From: Notoacmeibacter ruber
GTDB lineage: Bacteria > Pseudomonadota > Alphaproteobacteria > Rhizobiales > Rhizobiaceae
Reading direction: 5' to 3'
NCBI RefSeq assembly: GCF_003668555.1
Contig: NZ_RCWN01000001.1
Span: 2,703,501 to 2,767,500 of the forward strand
Length of the DNA stretch: 64,000 nt
The notes below the pieces were generated by a model. That model did not search any database and was not told the origin of the DNA. It was given only the letters and a program-made list of their open reading frames with translations. Below are positions 27,824-37,712 of the stretch, one piece after another (position 1 is the stretch's first letter; each line of letters starts with the position of its first letter). Made by a program: the position numbers and the translations under genes.

Positions 27824-29146
27824 TCAGCGCGCCAGGGCCTCGGTCAGGGCCCGATAAGAGGCCTTGGGCGTCCGCTGCAAACTGTGAAAGTCGACATGGA
27901 CGAGACCGAAGCGCTTGGCATAGCCGAGCGCCCATTCGTAATTGTCGAGCAGCGACCAGACGAAATACGCCTCCACCGGGACGCCCGCCGCGATTGCCTT
28001 CCGAACGCTGGTCAGATGCGCATCGAGAAAGGCAATCCGCTCGGCGTCTTCGATGGCGCCGGCTTCGATCGGATCGGGCGCCGCCATGCCGTTTTCCGTG
28101 ACATGAAGCGGCAGACCCTTGGTGTATTCCTCATGTGTTCGACGCAGGAAGAACTCCAGCCCTTCCGGATAAATCTCCCAACCCATGGCCGTTTTCGGCA
28201 GCGGGCCGTCAACCTCCCTCCATGATGGCCAGGGACCGGCCTCGGGCGAGATGATCTTACGGGTGTAATAATTGAGGCCGCACCAGTCGAGCGGCTGTGC
28301 AATAACGTCGAAATCCTCCTGCCAGCCATCCGGCAGATGCGGCTCGAGCCCTTGCAGCGCTTCGTCCGGATAGCATCGATGGAAGACCCCCGACAAAAAG
28401 AAGCGATTATAGCACGCATCATAGCGACGGGCGGCCTTCTTGGCCGCGTCGCTTTCATCGGACGGCTCGGCATATTCGAAATTGAACACCCCGCCGAGAT
28501 TGCTCATGCCGAGCGCCCGCATGGCCTGGATGGCGGTGCCATGGGCAACGAGGACATGGTGCATCGCCCGCGCCGTTGCGCGAATGTCGCGCAGACCCGG
28601 AGCGTGCACGCCCTGAAAGTGCGAGATCCAGCTTACGCACCATGGTTCGTTGATGGGCGCCGCCGACCAGACGCGATCTCCGATCCGGCGCATGATCACA
28701 TCGGTAAATTCGCCAAACCATTTGGGAATGTCGCCATTACGCCAGCCGCCCTTGTCGGCGAGCGGCTGGGGCAACTCCCAATGATAAAGCGTTGCGGCGG
28801 GCTTGATGCCACGTTCGAGCATTCCATCGACCAGGCGATCATAAAAATCGAGCCCGTCGGGATTGGGGGCGCCACGCCCCTCCGGCAGAACACGCGCCCA
28901 GCTTGTCGAAAAACGATAGAGGTTGAGGCCGGCATCGGCGACGAGATCGAGATCGTCCGACCAGTGGTGATAATGATCGCAGGCGATGTCGCCGTTTTCG
29001 GCCCTGACGACATTGCCTGGCGTTGCGGCGAAGCTGTCCCAGTGCGTCGGGCCAGCGCCACCATATCGGTGCCCTTCGATCTGGTAGCTGGAGGTCGCAA
29101 CACCGAACAAGAACTCGCGGGGAAAATCGCTGCGGCTGTGCTTCAT
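27824..29146 (-). CDS. GH1 family beta-glucosidase
   Basis: A 440-residue family 1 glycoside hydrolase, normal length. The acid/base Glu167 is in INEPW and the nucleophile Glu351 in VTENG; the substrate-binding TSSYQIEG and TSWARVLPEG segments are intact. There is no signal peptide, so it acts on imported beta-glucosides in the cytoplasm. It is divergent from the alpha-glucoside operon with a shared 379-base regulatory gap, suggesting joint control of disaccharide use. Rhizobial agl loci usually have a LacI-type regulator gene (aglR) near here; none is present. Confidence 0.94.
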   Translation of the reverse strand: MKHSRSDFPREFLFGVATSSYQIEGHRYGGAGPTHWDSFAATPGNVVRAENGDIACDHYHHWSDDLDLVADAGLNLYRFSTSWARVLPEGRGAPNPDGLDFYDRLVDGMLERGIKPAATLYHWELPQPLADKGGWRNGDIPKWFGEFTDVIMRRIGDRVWSAAPINEPWCVSWISHFQGVHAPGLRDIRATARAMHHVLVAHGTAIQAMRALGMSNLGGVFNFEYAEPSDESDAAKKAARRYDACYNRFFLSGVFHRCYPDEALQGLEPHLPDGWQEDFDVIAQPLDWCGLNYYTRKIISPEAGPWPSWREVDGPLPKTAMGWEIYPEGLEFFLRRTHEEYTKGLPLHVTENGMAAPDPIEAGAIEDAERIAFLDAHLTSVRKAIAAGVPVEAYFVWSLLDNYEWALGYAKRFGLVHVDFHSLQRTPKASYRALTEALAR

Positions 29147-29525
29147 CGGAACGGCCCGTCCTCACTCTGATGGTTTTGAAGTGATCTACAATGCGCCGGT
29201 CGGCCGTCCAGAGTTTTGGACGTCAGCCTTCCGCCGCGGACTTTCCGCCGGATCGCTGGATTCCGGACATTGATCTTTAGGCATCCCGGCCTCGCGCCGC
29301 ATGGTAGGTTCGGTCCAATCGCCCTGTCAAAGCACCGGTGCGGTCCAAAACGCGCGCTTCTTCTCACCCTTCAGTTAGGCAGAGACTCCTAAAGTCGTTT
29401 GACAGACCCCGCCCATTAAGCGACCTTTTCCGACAAAAGGCGCCTTCGAGGAGGAGGGCGCCCGGAAGTTCTTCGGATAGCTGACGCAGGCTGCCGCTGA
29501 GCCAATAAATAATGGGAGGAATACT
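29147..29525. promoter_or_regulatory. Divergent control region of the beta-glucosidase and agl operon, with a perfect palindrome
   Basis: No gene is visible in these 379 bases. GCACCGGTGC at 29332-29341 is a perfect 10-bp palindrome with the central CG typical of LacI-family operators, flanked by AAA on the left. It lies about 185 bases from each start. A GGCGCC-containing stem occurs near 29440-29460 in what would be the aglE leader. AATGGGAGGA serves as the aglE ribosome site. I could not place convincing -35 and -10 boxes. Confidence 0.45.
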
Positions 29526-30884
29526 ATGAACCGTATGCTGCTGAACGGTGCAGCCCTTCTTCTTCTCAACGCTGGCATCGCGCATGCCGACAACCATCTG
29601 ATGGTGGCGCCCGGCGAGGGGAAGTTCGACTGGGAAAGCTACGAGACATTTGCCTCCGATCATGATTATTCGGGGGAGCAGGTTACGATTTTCGGTCCAT
29701 GGCTCGCCGGCGAAGCCGACGCCTTTTCCAACCTCGTCGAATATTTCAACGAGGCGACCGGCGCCAACGCGATCTACACCGGGTCCGATGCCCTCGAACA
29801 GCAAATCCTGATCGATGCGGAGGCCGGCTCTGCGCCGAACATCACCGTCTTCCCTCAGCCAGGCCTTGCCGCCAATATGGCCTCGCGTGGCTTTCTGACA
29901 CCGCTCCCGGACGGCACGGCGGACTGGGTCAAGGAGAACTTTGCCGCCGGCCAGTCCTGGGTCGATCTCGGCACATATGCCAATGCCGAGGGGGAGGATG
30001 AATTCTACGGATTCATCTTCAACGCTAACGTCAAGTCGCTGGTCTGGTATGTTCCGGAAAACTTTGAGGATTTCGGCTATGAGGTGCCGGAAACCATGGA
30101 AGATTTCAAGGCGCTCATGGACCAGATGGTGGCCGATGGAGAGACGCCGCTATGCGTCGGGCTCGGCTCGGGCGGCGCCACCGGTTGGCCAGCCACGGAT
30201 TGGGTCGAAGACCTGATGCTGCGAAATCATCCGCCGGAAGTCTACGATGCCTGGGTCACCAACGAGATGCCCTTCGACGATCCGAAGGTGATCGAAGTCA
30301 TCGAAGAATATGGCAGTTTCACACGCAATGACGACTATGTCGCCGGCAATGCCAACGATACGGCGGCAATCGATTTCCGAGACAGCCCGAAGGGACTGTT
30401 CGACAGCCCGCCGCAATGCATGATGCATCGTCAGGCCTCTTTCATTCCCGCTTATTTCCCGGAAGGGACCGTGCTGGGCGAAGATGCCGATTTCTTCTAC
30501 TTTCCCGCCTATTCCGAGAAGGATCTCGGCACGCCGGTTCTCGGAGCGGGCACCCTTTTCGCGATCACCAAAGACAGCGAGGCGACCGAAGGATTCATCG
30601 AATTTCTCAAAACGCCTTTCGCTCATGAGATCATGATGGCGCAGGATGGCTTTCTGACCCCGTTCAAGGGCGCGGACACGGCCAACTACGCCAACGATAC
30701 CCAGCGCGGCCAGGGTGAAATTCTCACAAGTGCCACGACCTTCCGCTTCGACGGCTCCGATCTCATGCCGGGCGGCGTCGGCGCGGGCACGTTCTGGACC
30801 GGCATGGTCGACTACTCGTCCGGCAACAAGGATGCCGCGACCGTGGCGTCGGAAATCCAAAATAGCTGGGACAGGCTGAAGTAA
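29526..30884 (+). CDS. aglE: Alpha-glucoside ABC transporter, periplasmic binding protein
   Basis: A 452-residue binding protein with a signal peptide (residues 1-21, ending IAHA). The mature start DNHLMVAPGEGKFDWESYETFA and VTIFGPWLAGEADAF match AglE of rhizobia, which binds sucrose, maltose, trehalose and related alpha-glucosides. It is followed in order by two permeases, an alpha-glucosidase and an ATPase, giving the complete aglEFGAK set. GGGAGGA precedes the ATG. Confidence 0.95.
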   Translation: MNRMLLNGAALLLLNAGIAHADNHLMVAPGEGKFDWESYETFASDHDYSGEQVTIFGPWLAGEADAFSNLVEYFNEATGANAIYTGSDALEQQILIDAEAGSAPNITVFPQPGLAANMASRGFLTPLPDGTADWVKENFAAGQSWVDLGTYANAEGEDEFYGFIFNANVKSLVWYVPENFEDFGYEVPETMEDFKALMDQMVADGETPLCVGLGSGGATGWPATDWVEDLMLRNHPPEVYDAWVTNEMPFDDPKVIEVIEEYGSFTRNDDYVAGNANDTAAIDFRDSPKGLFDSPPQCMMHRQASFIPAYFPEGTVLGEDADFFYFPAYSEKDLGTPVLGAGTLFAITKDSEATEGFIEFLKTPFAHEIMMAQDGFLTPFKGADTANYANDTQRGQGEILTSATTFRFDGSDLMPGGVGAGTFWTGMVDYSSGNKDAATVASEIQNSWDRLK

Positions 30885-30972
30885 GCCGCATCGAAAGCCA
30901 CAAAGAACAGCGCTCCGGCCGGCTGGCCGGGGGCTGACGCCTGAACACCGCGTCATTTTGGGGGAGCGTCTC

Positions 30973-31968
30973 ATGCACCAGGCTTTACAGGGGATTGTCA
31001 CGATCCTGCTGGGTGTGGGTGGGTGCCTCGCCTATTTCTACCTTTCCAACCAGTTCCTCGACCGGGTGCTTTTTCCGGCAAAAGGCCCCAATGCGGGGCG
31101 CAATATCAACCGTGCAAACATGATACGGCCCTGGCTGTTTCTGTTCCCCGCTCTTTTCGTTCTCGGCCTCTACCTTGCTTATCCGGTCGTCGAGACACTG
31201 CGCCTTTCGCTCACCGAGCGCGGAGGAGAGTTTGTCGGTCTGCAAAACTATCAGCAGATGCTCGACGAGCCGAAATTCTGGGAAGCGCTGCGAAACAACT
31301 TCCTCTGGCTGCTCATCGTGCCCGCCGCCTCCACCGCATTCGGATTATTGGCGGCCCAGCTCACCGATCGGATCCCATGGGGCAATATCGCCAAATCACT
31401 GATCTTCATGCCGATGGCGATTTCGTTTGTCGGCGCTGCGGTTATCTGGAAGCTTGTTTATGACGTTCGGCCGTTGGGCCAGGAACAGATCGGCATTCTC
31501 AACGCCATATTGCTCGCGCTCGGCAAGGACGAGCCCGTCACCTTTCTCACCCTGCCATTCTGGAACAATTTCTTTCTGATGATCGTGCTGATCTGGATTC
31601 AGACGGGGTTTGCCATGGTGATCCTGTCGGCGGCGCTACGCGGCATCCCGGAAGAGACGGTGGAGGCGGCGATCGTCGACGGCGCCAATCCGTTTCAGAT
31701 CTTTTTCAAGATCAAGGTCCCGCAGATCATGGGCACCATCGTCGTTGTCTGGACAACGATCACGATCGTCGTGCTGAAAATCTTCGATATCGTCTATGCC
31801 ATGACGAACGGCCAGTGGGAGACCCAGGTGCTGGCCAACTACATGTATGACAAGCTGTTTCGGGCCAATGATTGGGGCGTCGGCTCGGCGGCTGCGATGG
31901 TCATCATGCTGCTCGTCACGCCCATTCTGGTCTGGAATGTCTACAACGCGCGCAAGGAAATGCGCTAG
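30973..31968 (+). CDS. aglF: Alpha-glucoside ABC transporter permease AglF
   Basis: A 331-residue inner-membrane permease. A first membrane segment near the N-terminus is followed by a short loop and about six further segments. The cytoplasmic EAA loop that docks with the ATPase reads EETVEAAIVDGANPFQIFFKIKVP (in two parts EETVEAAIVDGA and FKIKVP). The ATG at 30973 was chosen for the GGGGAG nine bases upstream; an in-frame GTG or similar codon five residues earlier lacks this. It lies 88 bases after aglE. Confidence 0.94.
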   Translation: MHQALQGIVTILLGVGGCLAYFYLSNQFLDRVLFPAKGPNAGRNINRANMIRPWLFLFPALFVLGLYLAYPVVETLRLSLTERGGEFVGLQNYQQMLDEPKFWEALRNNFLWLLIVPAASTAFGLLAAQLTDRIPWGNIAKSLIFMPMAISFVGAAVIWKLVYDVRPLGQEQIGILNAILLALGKDEPVTFLTLPFWNNFFLMIVLIWIQTGFAMVILSAALRGIPEETVEAAIVDGANPFQIFFKIKVPQIMGTIVVVWTTITIVVLKIFDIVYAMTNGQWETQVLANYMYDKLFRANDWGVGSAAAMVIMLLVTPILVWNVYNARKEMR

Positions 31969-31987
31969 GGCGTGAGGAGCCGACCGT

Positions 31988-33139
31988 ATGGACAGCATCG
32001 CCGGAACCAAATCGTCGCTCACCTGGGCCCTCCACATTTCCGTGGCGCTGCTCGTGATCGCCTGGATCGTGCCGACTCTTGGCCTTTTCGTCTCCTCATT
32101 CCGGACAGCCGATCAGATTTCGTCCTCAGGCTGGTGGGCTGCGCTGTTCCCAACCGAGCAGACCATCCAATTGCGGACCGCATCTCCCGACAATCAAACC
32201 CGGGCAGAGGGTCTCTACATAATCGAGGGCAATCTGTTCGAAGTCGGCAGCATGCCGTCCGGCCGCATCTCGGCCTGGGGCACGAGCGCCCGCGATGTTT
32301 CGGCGCACGCTCCCGGCGACACGGTCGATATGGGTGATGACGGTCGCCTCACTCTGGAAGCGGACGGCACCTACCGGTTGGAGAATGACGAGGAATTCGC
32401 CGGGCGGCGCGGTGAGCGCGTGTTTGTCACCGTCGCCATCCTCCCGGAATTCACGCTCGACAATTATTATCAGGTTCTCGGCCCGAACAATCGCGAAGGC
32501 ATGGCCAAGGCGTTCTTCAACACGCTGACGGTGACGATCCCCGCGACCATTATCCCCATTCTGGTGGCCGCCTTTGCAGCCTACGCCCTCGCTTGGATGG
32601 ATTTTCCAGGCCGTGCGCTCTTGATCGCCGCCATTGTCGGGCTCCTTGTCGTGCCCCTGCAACTGGCTCTGATCCCGCTTCTGCGCCTGCATAACGAGAT
32701 CGGAATCGGCAAGGGCTATATCGGCACCTGGCTGGCGCATACCGGCTTCGGGATGCCACTCGCGATCTACCTGTTGCGGAATTATATGGTGGGCCTGCCG
32801 CGCGAGATCATCGAAAACGCCAAGGTGGATGGGGCGACCGATTTTCAGATTTTCATGAAGATCGTCCTGCCGCTCTCCTTTCCCGCGCTCGCTTCCTTTG
32901 CGATCTTCCAGTTCCTCTGGACGTGGAACGATCTTCTCGTCGCGCTGGTCTTCCTCATCGATGCCACCGGCGAAACCACGGTCATGACACGTCAGATCGT
33001 TGAGCTGCTCGGAACACGAGGCGGCAATTGGGAAATTCTGGCAACAGCGGCATTCGTATCGATTGCCGTGCCGCTGATCGTGTTTTTCGCCATGCAGCGC
33101 TATCTGGTGCGTGGCCTTCTCGCAGGATCCGTAAAATGA
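31988..33139 (+). CDS. aglG: Alpha-glucoside ABC transporter permease AglG
   Basis: A 383-residue permease, longer than the usual 280-300 residues because about 125 residues of hydrophilic sequence lie between the first membrane segment (about 15-38) and the second (about 180). This periplasmic insert contains TEQTIQLRTASP and DDGRLTLEADGTYRL and looks like a beta-rich domain; AglG of rhizobia has a similar length. The EAA loop is PREIIENAKVDGATDFQIFM. Its TGA overlaps the ATG of aglA, so the two are translationally coupled. Confidence 0.94.
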   Translation: MDSIAGTKSSLTWALHISVALLVIAWIVPTLGLFVSSFRTADQISSSGWWAALFPTEQTIQLRTASPDNQTRAEGLYIIEGNLFEVGSMPSGRISAWGTSARDVSAHAPGDTVDMGDDGRLTLEADGTYRLENDEEFAGRRGERVFVTVAILPEFTLDNYYQVLGPNNREGMAKAFFNTLTVTIPATIIPILVAAFAAYALAWMDFPGRALLIAAIVGLLVVPLQLALIPLLRLHNEIGIGKGYIGTWLAHTGFGMPLAIYLLRNYMVGLPREIIENAKVDGATDFQIFMKIVLPLSFPALASFAIFQFLWTWNDLLVALVFLIDATGETTVMTRQIVELLGTRGGNWEILATAAFVSIAVPLIVFFAMQRYLVRGLLAGSVK

Positions 33140-34797
33140 GCTTTGTTGATCCGCATTCGAGCAGACTGCCGACCCTCGCCACCGACCCGGACTGGTGGCG
33201 CGGCGCGGTGATCTACCAGATCTATCCGCGCTCGTTTCAGGACAGCAATGGAGATGGCATCGGCGATCTGGCCGGAATCATCCATCGCCTGCCCCATGTC
33301 GCGGAGCTGGGCGTCGACGCCATCTGGATTTCGCCCTTCTTCCGCTCGCCGATGCTCGACTTCGGCTATGACGTCTCCGACTATCGCGATGTCGATCCGA
33401 TGTTCGGTACGCTGGGTGATTTCGATGCGCTTATCAATCGCGCCCACGAACTCGGACTGCGGGTTCTGATCGACCTCGTTCTGTCCCACACCTCGTCGCA
33501 GCATCCCTGGTTCGCACAAAGCCGCTCATCACGCGACAATCCCAAGGCCGACTGGTATGTCTGGGCGGATTCCAAACCGGAAGGGTCGCCACCCAACAAC
33601 TGGCTCTCGATCTTCGGCGGTTCCGCCTGGGAATGGGACAGCGAGAGGATGCAGTATTATCTGCACAATTTCCTCGCCGACCAGCCGGACCTCAATTTCC
33701 ATTGCCCCGAGGTGCAGGAAGAGCTGCTGGATATTGCCAGCTTCTGGCTCGAGCGGGGCGTGGATGGTTTTCGCCTCGACACTGTGAACTTCTATTTTCA
33801 CGATAAGAAACTGCGCGACAATCCGCCGCTGGATCCATCACTGCAGAACGACAACACCGCGCCGGCCGTTAATCCCTATAATTTCCAGGACCATCTCTAC
33901 GACAAGACCCAGCCGGAGAACCTTCAGTTTCTCGAGAGGCTTCGGGCTCTTGTCGACAGCTACCCCGACAGAGCCTGCGTAGGAGAGGTCGGCGAGAGCC
34001 AGCGGGGCTCTGCGGTTCAAGCCGAATACACATCGGGCGGCGACAAGCTGCATATGTGTTACGACTTCGACTTCCTGTCCGGACAGGAACCGACGGGCAC
34101 TTTTTTCGCAAGGGTTCTGGAAAAGGCCAATGAAGCGCTGATCGATGGCTGGGCCTGCTGGGCCTACTCCAACCACGACGTCGTGCGTCATCCGACACGA
34201 TGGAATTTGACCGAACCCGCGTCGAGAATTCTGACAGCGATCCTGCTGTCGGTGCGGGGTTCGGTTTGCCTCTATCAGGGCGAAGAGCTGGGCCTCGACG
34301 AAGCCTATGTCGCCTTCGACGAGCTGCAGGACCCTTATGGAAAACGGTTCTGGCCCAAATATAAAGGCAGGGATGGTTGCAGGACGCCGATACCATGGGC
34401 GCATGACAGCCAGCATGGCGGATTCACGGATGGGAAGCCGTGGCTGCCCGTCGCCATGGAGCAGTTGCAGCGCGCCGTCGATCTACAATCGTCCGGTGAC
34501 GACACGGTGCTCGACTTCTACAAACGAATGATCGCCTTCCGAAAGGCGCATCCTATCCTTGCGAAAGGCACGCTGGAGATCGTCGAGGCTCGGAACAATG
34601 TGCTTTCCTTCGTGCGGGCCCATGAAGGCGAGCGGATGTTTTGCGCGTTCAACATCTCCGATACCGGGATGAACTTCGAGAAGCCGGCCGGCACATGGAA
34701 TGCCGATTGCCGGTCGCCTTTCGGATCGGACGGTGATGACCTGCCGGATAGGCTGCCGCCATGGGAAGCGGTGTTCGCGGTGGAGAACGGACTATGA
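33136..34797 (+). CDS. aglA: Alpha-glucosidase AglA (GH13)
   Basis: A 553-residue cytoplasmic family 13 glucosidase that splits imported sucrose, maltose and trehalulose-like disaccharides. The domain A motifs are DLVLSH (113-118), GFRLDTVN with nucleophile Asp215, the acid/base Glu284 in VGEVGE, and SNHD with Asp348. The opening WWRGAVIYQIYPRSFQDSNGDGIGDL is typical. The ATG at 33136 overlaps the aglG stop (ATGA); the frame is open further upstream inside aglG but without a reason to start there. There is no signal peptide. Confidence 0.96.
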   Translation: MSFVDPHSSRLPTLATDPDWWRGAVIYQIYPRSFQDSNGDGIGDLAGIIHRLPHVAELGVDAIWISPFFRSPMLDFGYDVSDYRDVDPMFGTLGDFDALINRAHELGLRVLIDLVLSHTSSQHPWFAQSRSSRDNPKADWYVWADSKPEGSPPNNWLSIFGGSAWEWDSERMQYYLHNFLADQPDLNFHCPEVQEELLDIASFWLERGVDGFRLDTVNFYFHDKKLRDNPPLDPSLQNDNTAPAVNPYNFQDHLYDKTQPENLQFLERLRALVDSYPDRACVGEVGESQRGSAVQAEYTSGGDKLHMCYDFDFLSGQEPTGTFFARVLEKANEALIDGWACWAYSNHDVVRHPTRWNLTEPASRILTAILLSVRGSVCLYQGEELGLDEAYVAFDELQDPYGKRFWPKYKGRDGCRTPIPWAHDSQHGGFTDGKPWLPVAMEQLQRAVDLQSSGDDTVLDFYKRMIAFRKAHPILAKGTLEIVEARNNVLSFVRAHEGERMFCAFNISDTGMNFEKPAGTWNADCRSPFGSDGDDLPDRLPPWEAVFAVENGL

Positions 34798-34825
34798 TGG
34801 CGCAACGCGTCGGTGTGGAGGATTT

Positions 34826-35944
34826 ATGGCCAGTCTGAAGCTCACAAATGTCGGAAAGAGTTACGGCCCCGTCGAAGTGCTGAAAAATATCGATCTGGAG
34901 ATCGATCAGGGCGAGCTGGTCGTTTTCGTCGGGCCGTCCGGCTGCGGAAAGTCGACGCTTCTGCGAATGGTTGCCGGGCTGGAGAGGATTACAAGCGGTA
35001 CGCTAGAGATCGACGATGTCGTGGTAAACGACATCCCGCCCTCCGAGCGGGGGATCGCGATGGTCTTCCAGTCCTACGCGCTCTACCCGCACATGACCGT
35101 CTACGACAATATGGCCTTTGCACTGAAGCTGGCGAAGAAATCGAAGGAGGAAATCGATCGCGCCGTCCGGGACGCGGCTGAAAAGCTGCAATTGACGGGC
35201 TTGCTGGAACGGCTGCCGAAGGCGCTTTCCGGCGGACAGCGCCAGCGTGTTGCGATCGGCCGGTCCATCGTCCGCGATCCGAAAGTCTATCTGTTCGACG
35301 AACCCCTCTCGAACCTCGATGCGGCGCTGCGTGTGGCCACACGTATCCAGATCGCCCAGCTCAAGGAACAGATGCCTGATTCCACGATGATCTATGTCAC
35401 CCACGATCAGGTCGAGGCGATGACGCTCGCGAGCCGCATCGTCGTGCTTGCCGGCGGTGGGATCGCCCAGGTCGGCGCTCCGCTGACGCTCTATGAAAAG
35501 CCTGAAAATGAGTTCGTCGCACAGTTTATTGGCTCGCCGAAGATGAACCTTCTTCCCGGCGAGATCGTCGCGACGGGTGAGCGGACGACCGTCAAACTCG
35601 ATGGCGGGGGCAGCGCAACCTCCCTTTATCCATCGGGCGACGATCTTATGGGCGCAAAGGTCAATGTCGGCATTCGGCCGGAGGATTTCCGAACGGCCGC
35701 CGAAGACGACTATATCTATAAGGGCGACGTGGATATTACCGAAGCGCTCGGCGAAATTACGCTGCTCTATTACAAGCACACCGATGCAGAAGAGCCCGTC
35801 ATCGCCAAATTGCCCGGCGTTCACCCGGACATGAAGCACAAAACCGTGACGCTGACAGCCGATCCCGAAAAGATGCATATCTTCAAGGACGGGGTGTCTC
35901 TTCTCTACCCGAACGGCAAGAGCGTGACGGTGAAACCCCATTAG
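34826..35944 (+). CDS. aglK: Alpha-glucoside ABC transporter ATP-binding protein
   Basis: A 372-residue MalK-type ATPase. Walker A is GPSGCGKST (about 37-45), the signature is LSGGQRQR, Walker B is VYLFDEPLSNLDA, and the switch His is in VTHDQ. The C-terminal 130 residues form the regulatory OB-fold domain (FIGSPKMNLLPGEI, NVGIRPEDF). It energises the AglFG channel from the cytoplasm. GGAGG lies six bases before the ATG at 34826, so the open frame reaching back into aglA is not used. It ends the operon; a stem at 36013-36044 without a T run may act as terminator. Confidence 0.96.
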   Translation: MASLKLTNVGKSYGPVEVLKNIDLEIDQGELVVFVGPSGCGKSTLLRMVAGLERITSGTLEIDDVVVNDIPPSERGIAMVFQSYALYPHMTVYDNMAFALKLAKKSKEEIDRAVRDAAEKLQLTGLLERLPKALSGGQRQRVAIGRSIVRDPKVYLFDEPLSNLDAALRVATRIQIAQLKEQMPDSTMIYVTHDQVEAMTLASRIVVLAGGGIAQVGAPLTLYEKPENEFVAQFIGSPKMNLLPGEIVATGERTTVKLDGGGSATSLYPSGDDLMGAKVNVGIRPEDFRTAAEDDYIYKGDVDITEALGEITLLYYKHTDAEEPVIAKLPGVHPDMKHKTVTLTADPEKMHIFKDGVSLLYPNGKSVTVKPH

Positions 35945-36075
35945 GTCTCAACCGCACGCGGGATGACGGCCCCTACCCTGCCACGAGATCAGGGGCACCC
36001 GCGCTCTGAAGGGAATGGGCGAAAGACAGAGCTTCCGCCCATTCACTCGCGCAGAAGGTCATGGTCCGGCGCACT

Positions 36076-36411
36076 TCAGTGACTGATTTGCCAGGGTCGT
36101 GCGGTCGGAAAGCTCTTGGAGCCATCGGGCCTCGTCAGCGTCTTGCGACTCTGCTTTCCAGATGAACAGCATGAGCAGCCGGCCCCGTGCCCCGTCAGAC
36201 TGCTCCTTTTCGGATCGTTCGCGGCCCGCTCATTGGTCGCGAACGCATTGCGGCGCGCCGAATCCATTCCCGCCACGAACGGCATGGTCAGGAAGGCTCG
36301 GGGTGCATCCCGCCCACAATCGGGGCAGGAGCAGGGTTCTGCGGATTTCTCCATGGTGCGGACCGAGGTAAACGGCCCGCACGCGTCGCAATTGTAATCG
36401 TAGAATGGCAT
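36076..36411 (-). CDS. fmdB: FmdB-family zinc ribbon protein
   Basis: A 111-residue protein opening with MPFYDYNCDACG and PCSCPDCGRDAPR, the paired CxxC zinc ribbon of FmdB. A second CSCC cluster lies near residue 80. In Methylophilus methylotrophus FmdB was proposed to regulate the amidase operon. The ATG at 36411 is chosen because the family starts at MPxYDY and the preceding codons only overlap the amidase end. It follows fmdA by ten bases and probably ends the urt-fmd transcript. Confidence 0.88.
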   Translation of the reverse strand: MPFYDYNCDACGPFTSVRTMEKSAEPCSCPDCGRDAPRAFLTMPFVAGMDSARRNAFATNERAANDPKRSSLTGHGAGCSCCSSGKQSRKTLTRPDGSKSFPTARPWQISH

Positions 36412-36421
36412 CTCGTTCGCC

Positions 36422-37651
36422 TCAGAGATCGGGGGCCAGCGGCACGTCGACCGAACCATCGAGATACGTTTTCGGCCCGTCTGCGTTCGGCATCAGGTCG
36501 AATTCGAAGATATCGGTTGGCAGCCACAGGGTCGCGCAGGCATTCGGTATGTCGACGACCCCGGAAATGTGGCCCTGAACCGGCGCCGTGCCGAGGATCG
36601 CATAGGCCTGAGCGCCCGAATAGCCGAACTTCTTCAGATATTCGATCGCATTGAGGCAGGCCTGGCGATAGGCGATGTGAACGTCGAGATAATGCTGCTC
36701 GCCGGCCTCATCGACCGAGATACCTTCGAAGATGAGATAATCGTCATATTTCGGAACGATCGGCGACGGCTTGAAGATCGGATTCTTGATCCCGTATTTC
36801 TCCATGCCGCCCTTGATGAGTTCGACCTGGATGTGAAGCCAGCCTGCCATCTCGATCGCGCCACAGAAGGTGATCTCACCGTCTCCCTGGCTGAAGTGAA
36901 GGTCGCCCATGGAAAGACCGCCGCCATCAACATAGACCGGGAAGTAGCAGGTCGAACCGCGGCTGAGATCCTTGATATCGCAATTGCCGCCATGTTCGCG
37001 CGGCGGCACGGTGCGTGCGCCTTCGGCAGCAGCTTTGTCTCGCTCCTCACCCTTCATTTTGCCCATATGGGCCGACTGCGTATTCGGCAACTCCGCCAGA
37101 GCCGGAACGCGGTTCGGATCGGTATCGACCAGCTTTTTCTCACGCTCGTTCCATGTGTCGAGCATGGCGCGGTCGGGCAGGCAGCCGATCAGTCCCGGGT
37201 GGATGAGACCCGCATATTTCACGCCCGGCACGTGGCGGGACGAAGTGAACATGCCATGGAAGTCCCAGATGGACTTCTGCGCCTCCGGGAAATGCTCGGT
37301 CAGGAATCCGCCGCCATTCTGCTTGGAGAAGAAGCCGTTGAAGCCCCAAAGCATCTCGTCCTTCGCGCCGATATCGAGAATGTGGACCTTGAGGAGATCG
37401 CCCGGCTCGGCGCCTTTGACCCCGATCGGACCTGACAGATAGTGGACCTGCTGCAACTCCACATCGCGTACATCGGCGGCATCATCGTTGTTTTTGATCT
37501 GCCCGCCGGTCCAGTCGTAGGTTTCGATCTTGAAATCGTCCCCCGGCTCGACCCAGACGGCAATCGGAATATCCGGATGCCAGCGATTATGGATGTTCTC
37601 GTTGGTATGGGGGCTCTCGCTGAGGTCGACGGAAATGAGCGTGTCAGCCAT
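36422..37651 (-). CDS. fmdA: Formamidase/acetamidase
   Basis: A 409-residue member of the FmdA/AmdA family that hydrolyses formamide and short aliphatic amides to ammonia and the acid in the cytoplasm. Diagnostic segments are HNRWHPDIP, VHYLSGPIGVKGAEPGDLL, HPGLIGCLP and the Asp/His-rich centre GGNCDIKDL, GDLHFSQGDGE. The ATG at 37651 has AAAGGAA upstream; the open frame extends 42 codons further without support. It lies just after the urtABCDE genes on the same strand, so the transporter may deliver amides as well as urea. Confidence 0.95.
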   Translation of the reverse strand: MADTLISVDLSESPHTNENIHNRWHPDIPIAVWVEPGDDFKIETYDWTGGQIKNNDDAADVRDVELQQVHYLSGPIGVKGAEPGDLLKVHILDIGAKDEMLWGFNGFFSKQNGGGFLTEHFPEAQKSIWDFHGMFTSSRHVPGVKYAGLIHPGLIGCLPDRAMLDTWNEREKKLVDTDPNRVPALAELPNTQSAHMGKMKGEERDKAAAEGARTVPPREHGGNCDIKDLSRGSTCYFPVYVDGGGLSMGDLHFSQGDGEITFCGAIEMAGWLHIQVELIKGGMEKYGIKNPIFKPSPIVPKYDDYLIFEGISVDEAGEQHYLDVHIAYRQACLNAIEYLKKFGYSGAQAYAILGTAPVQGHISGVVDIPNACATLWLPTDIFEFDLMPNADGPKTYLDGSVDVPLAPDL

Positions 37652-37712
37652 GGTAGTGGTTCCTTTCGGCAGGCTTGGAAATTCCGGGTAAGAAATATCG
37701 GCAGGCGGCGGG

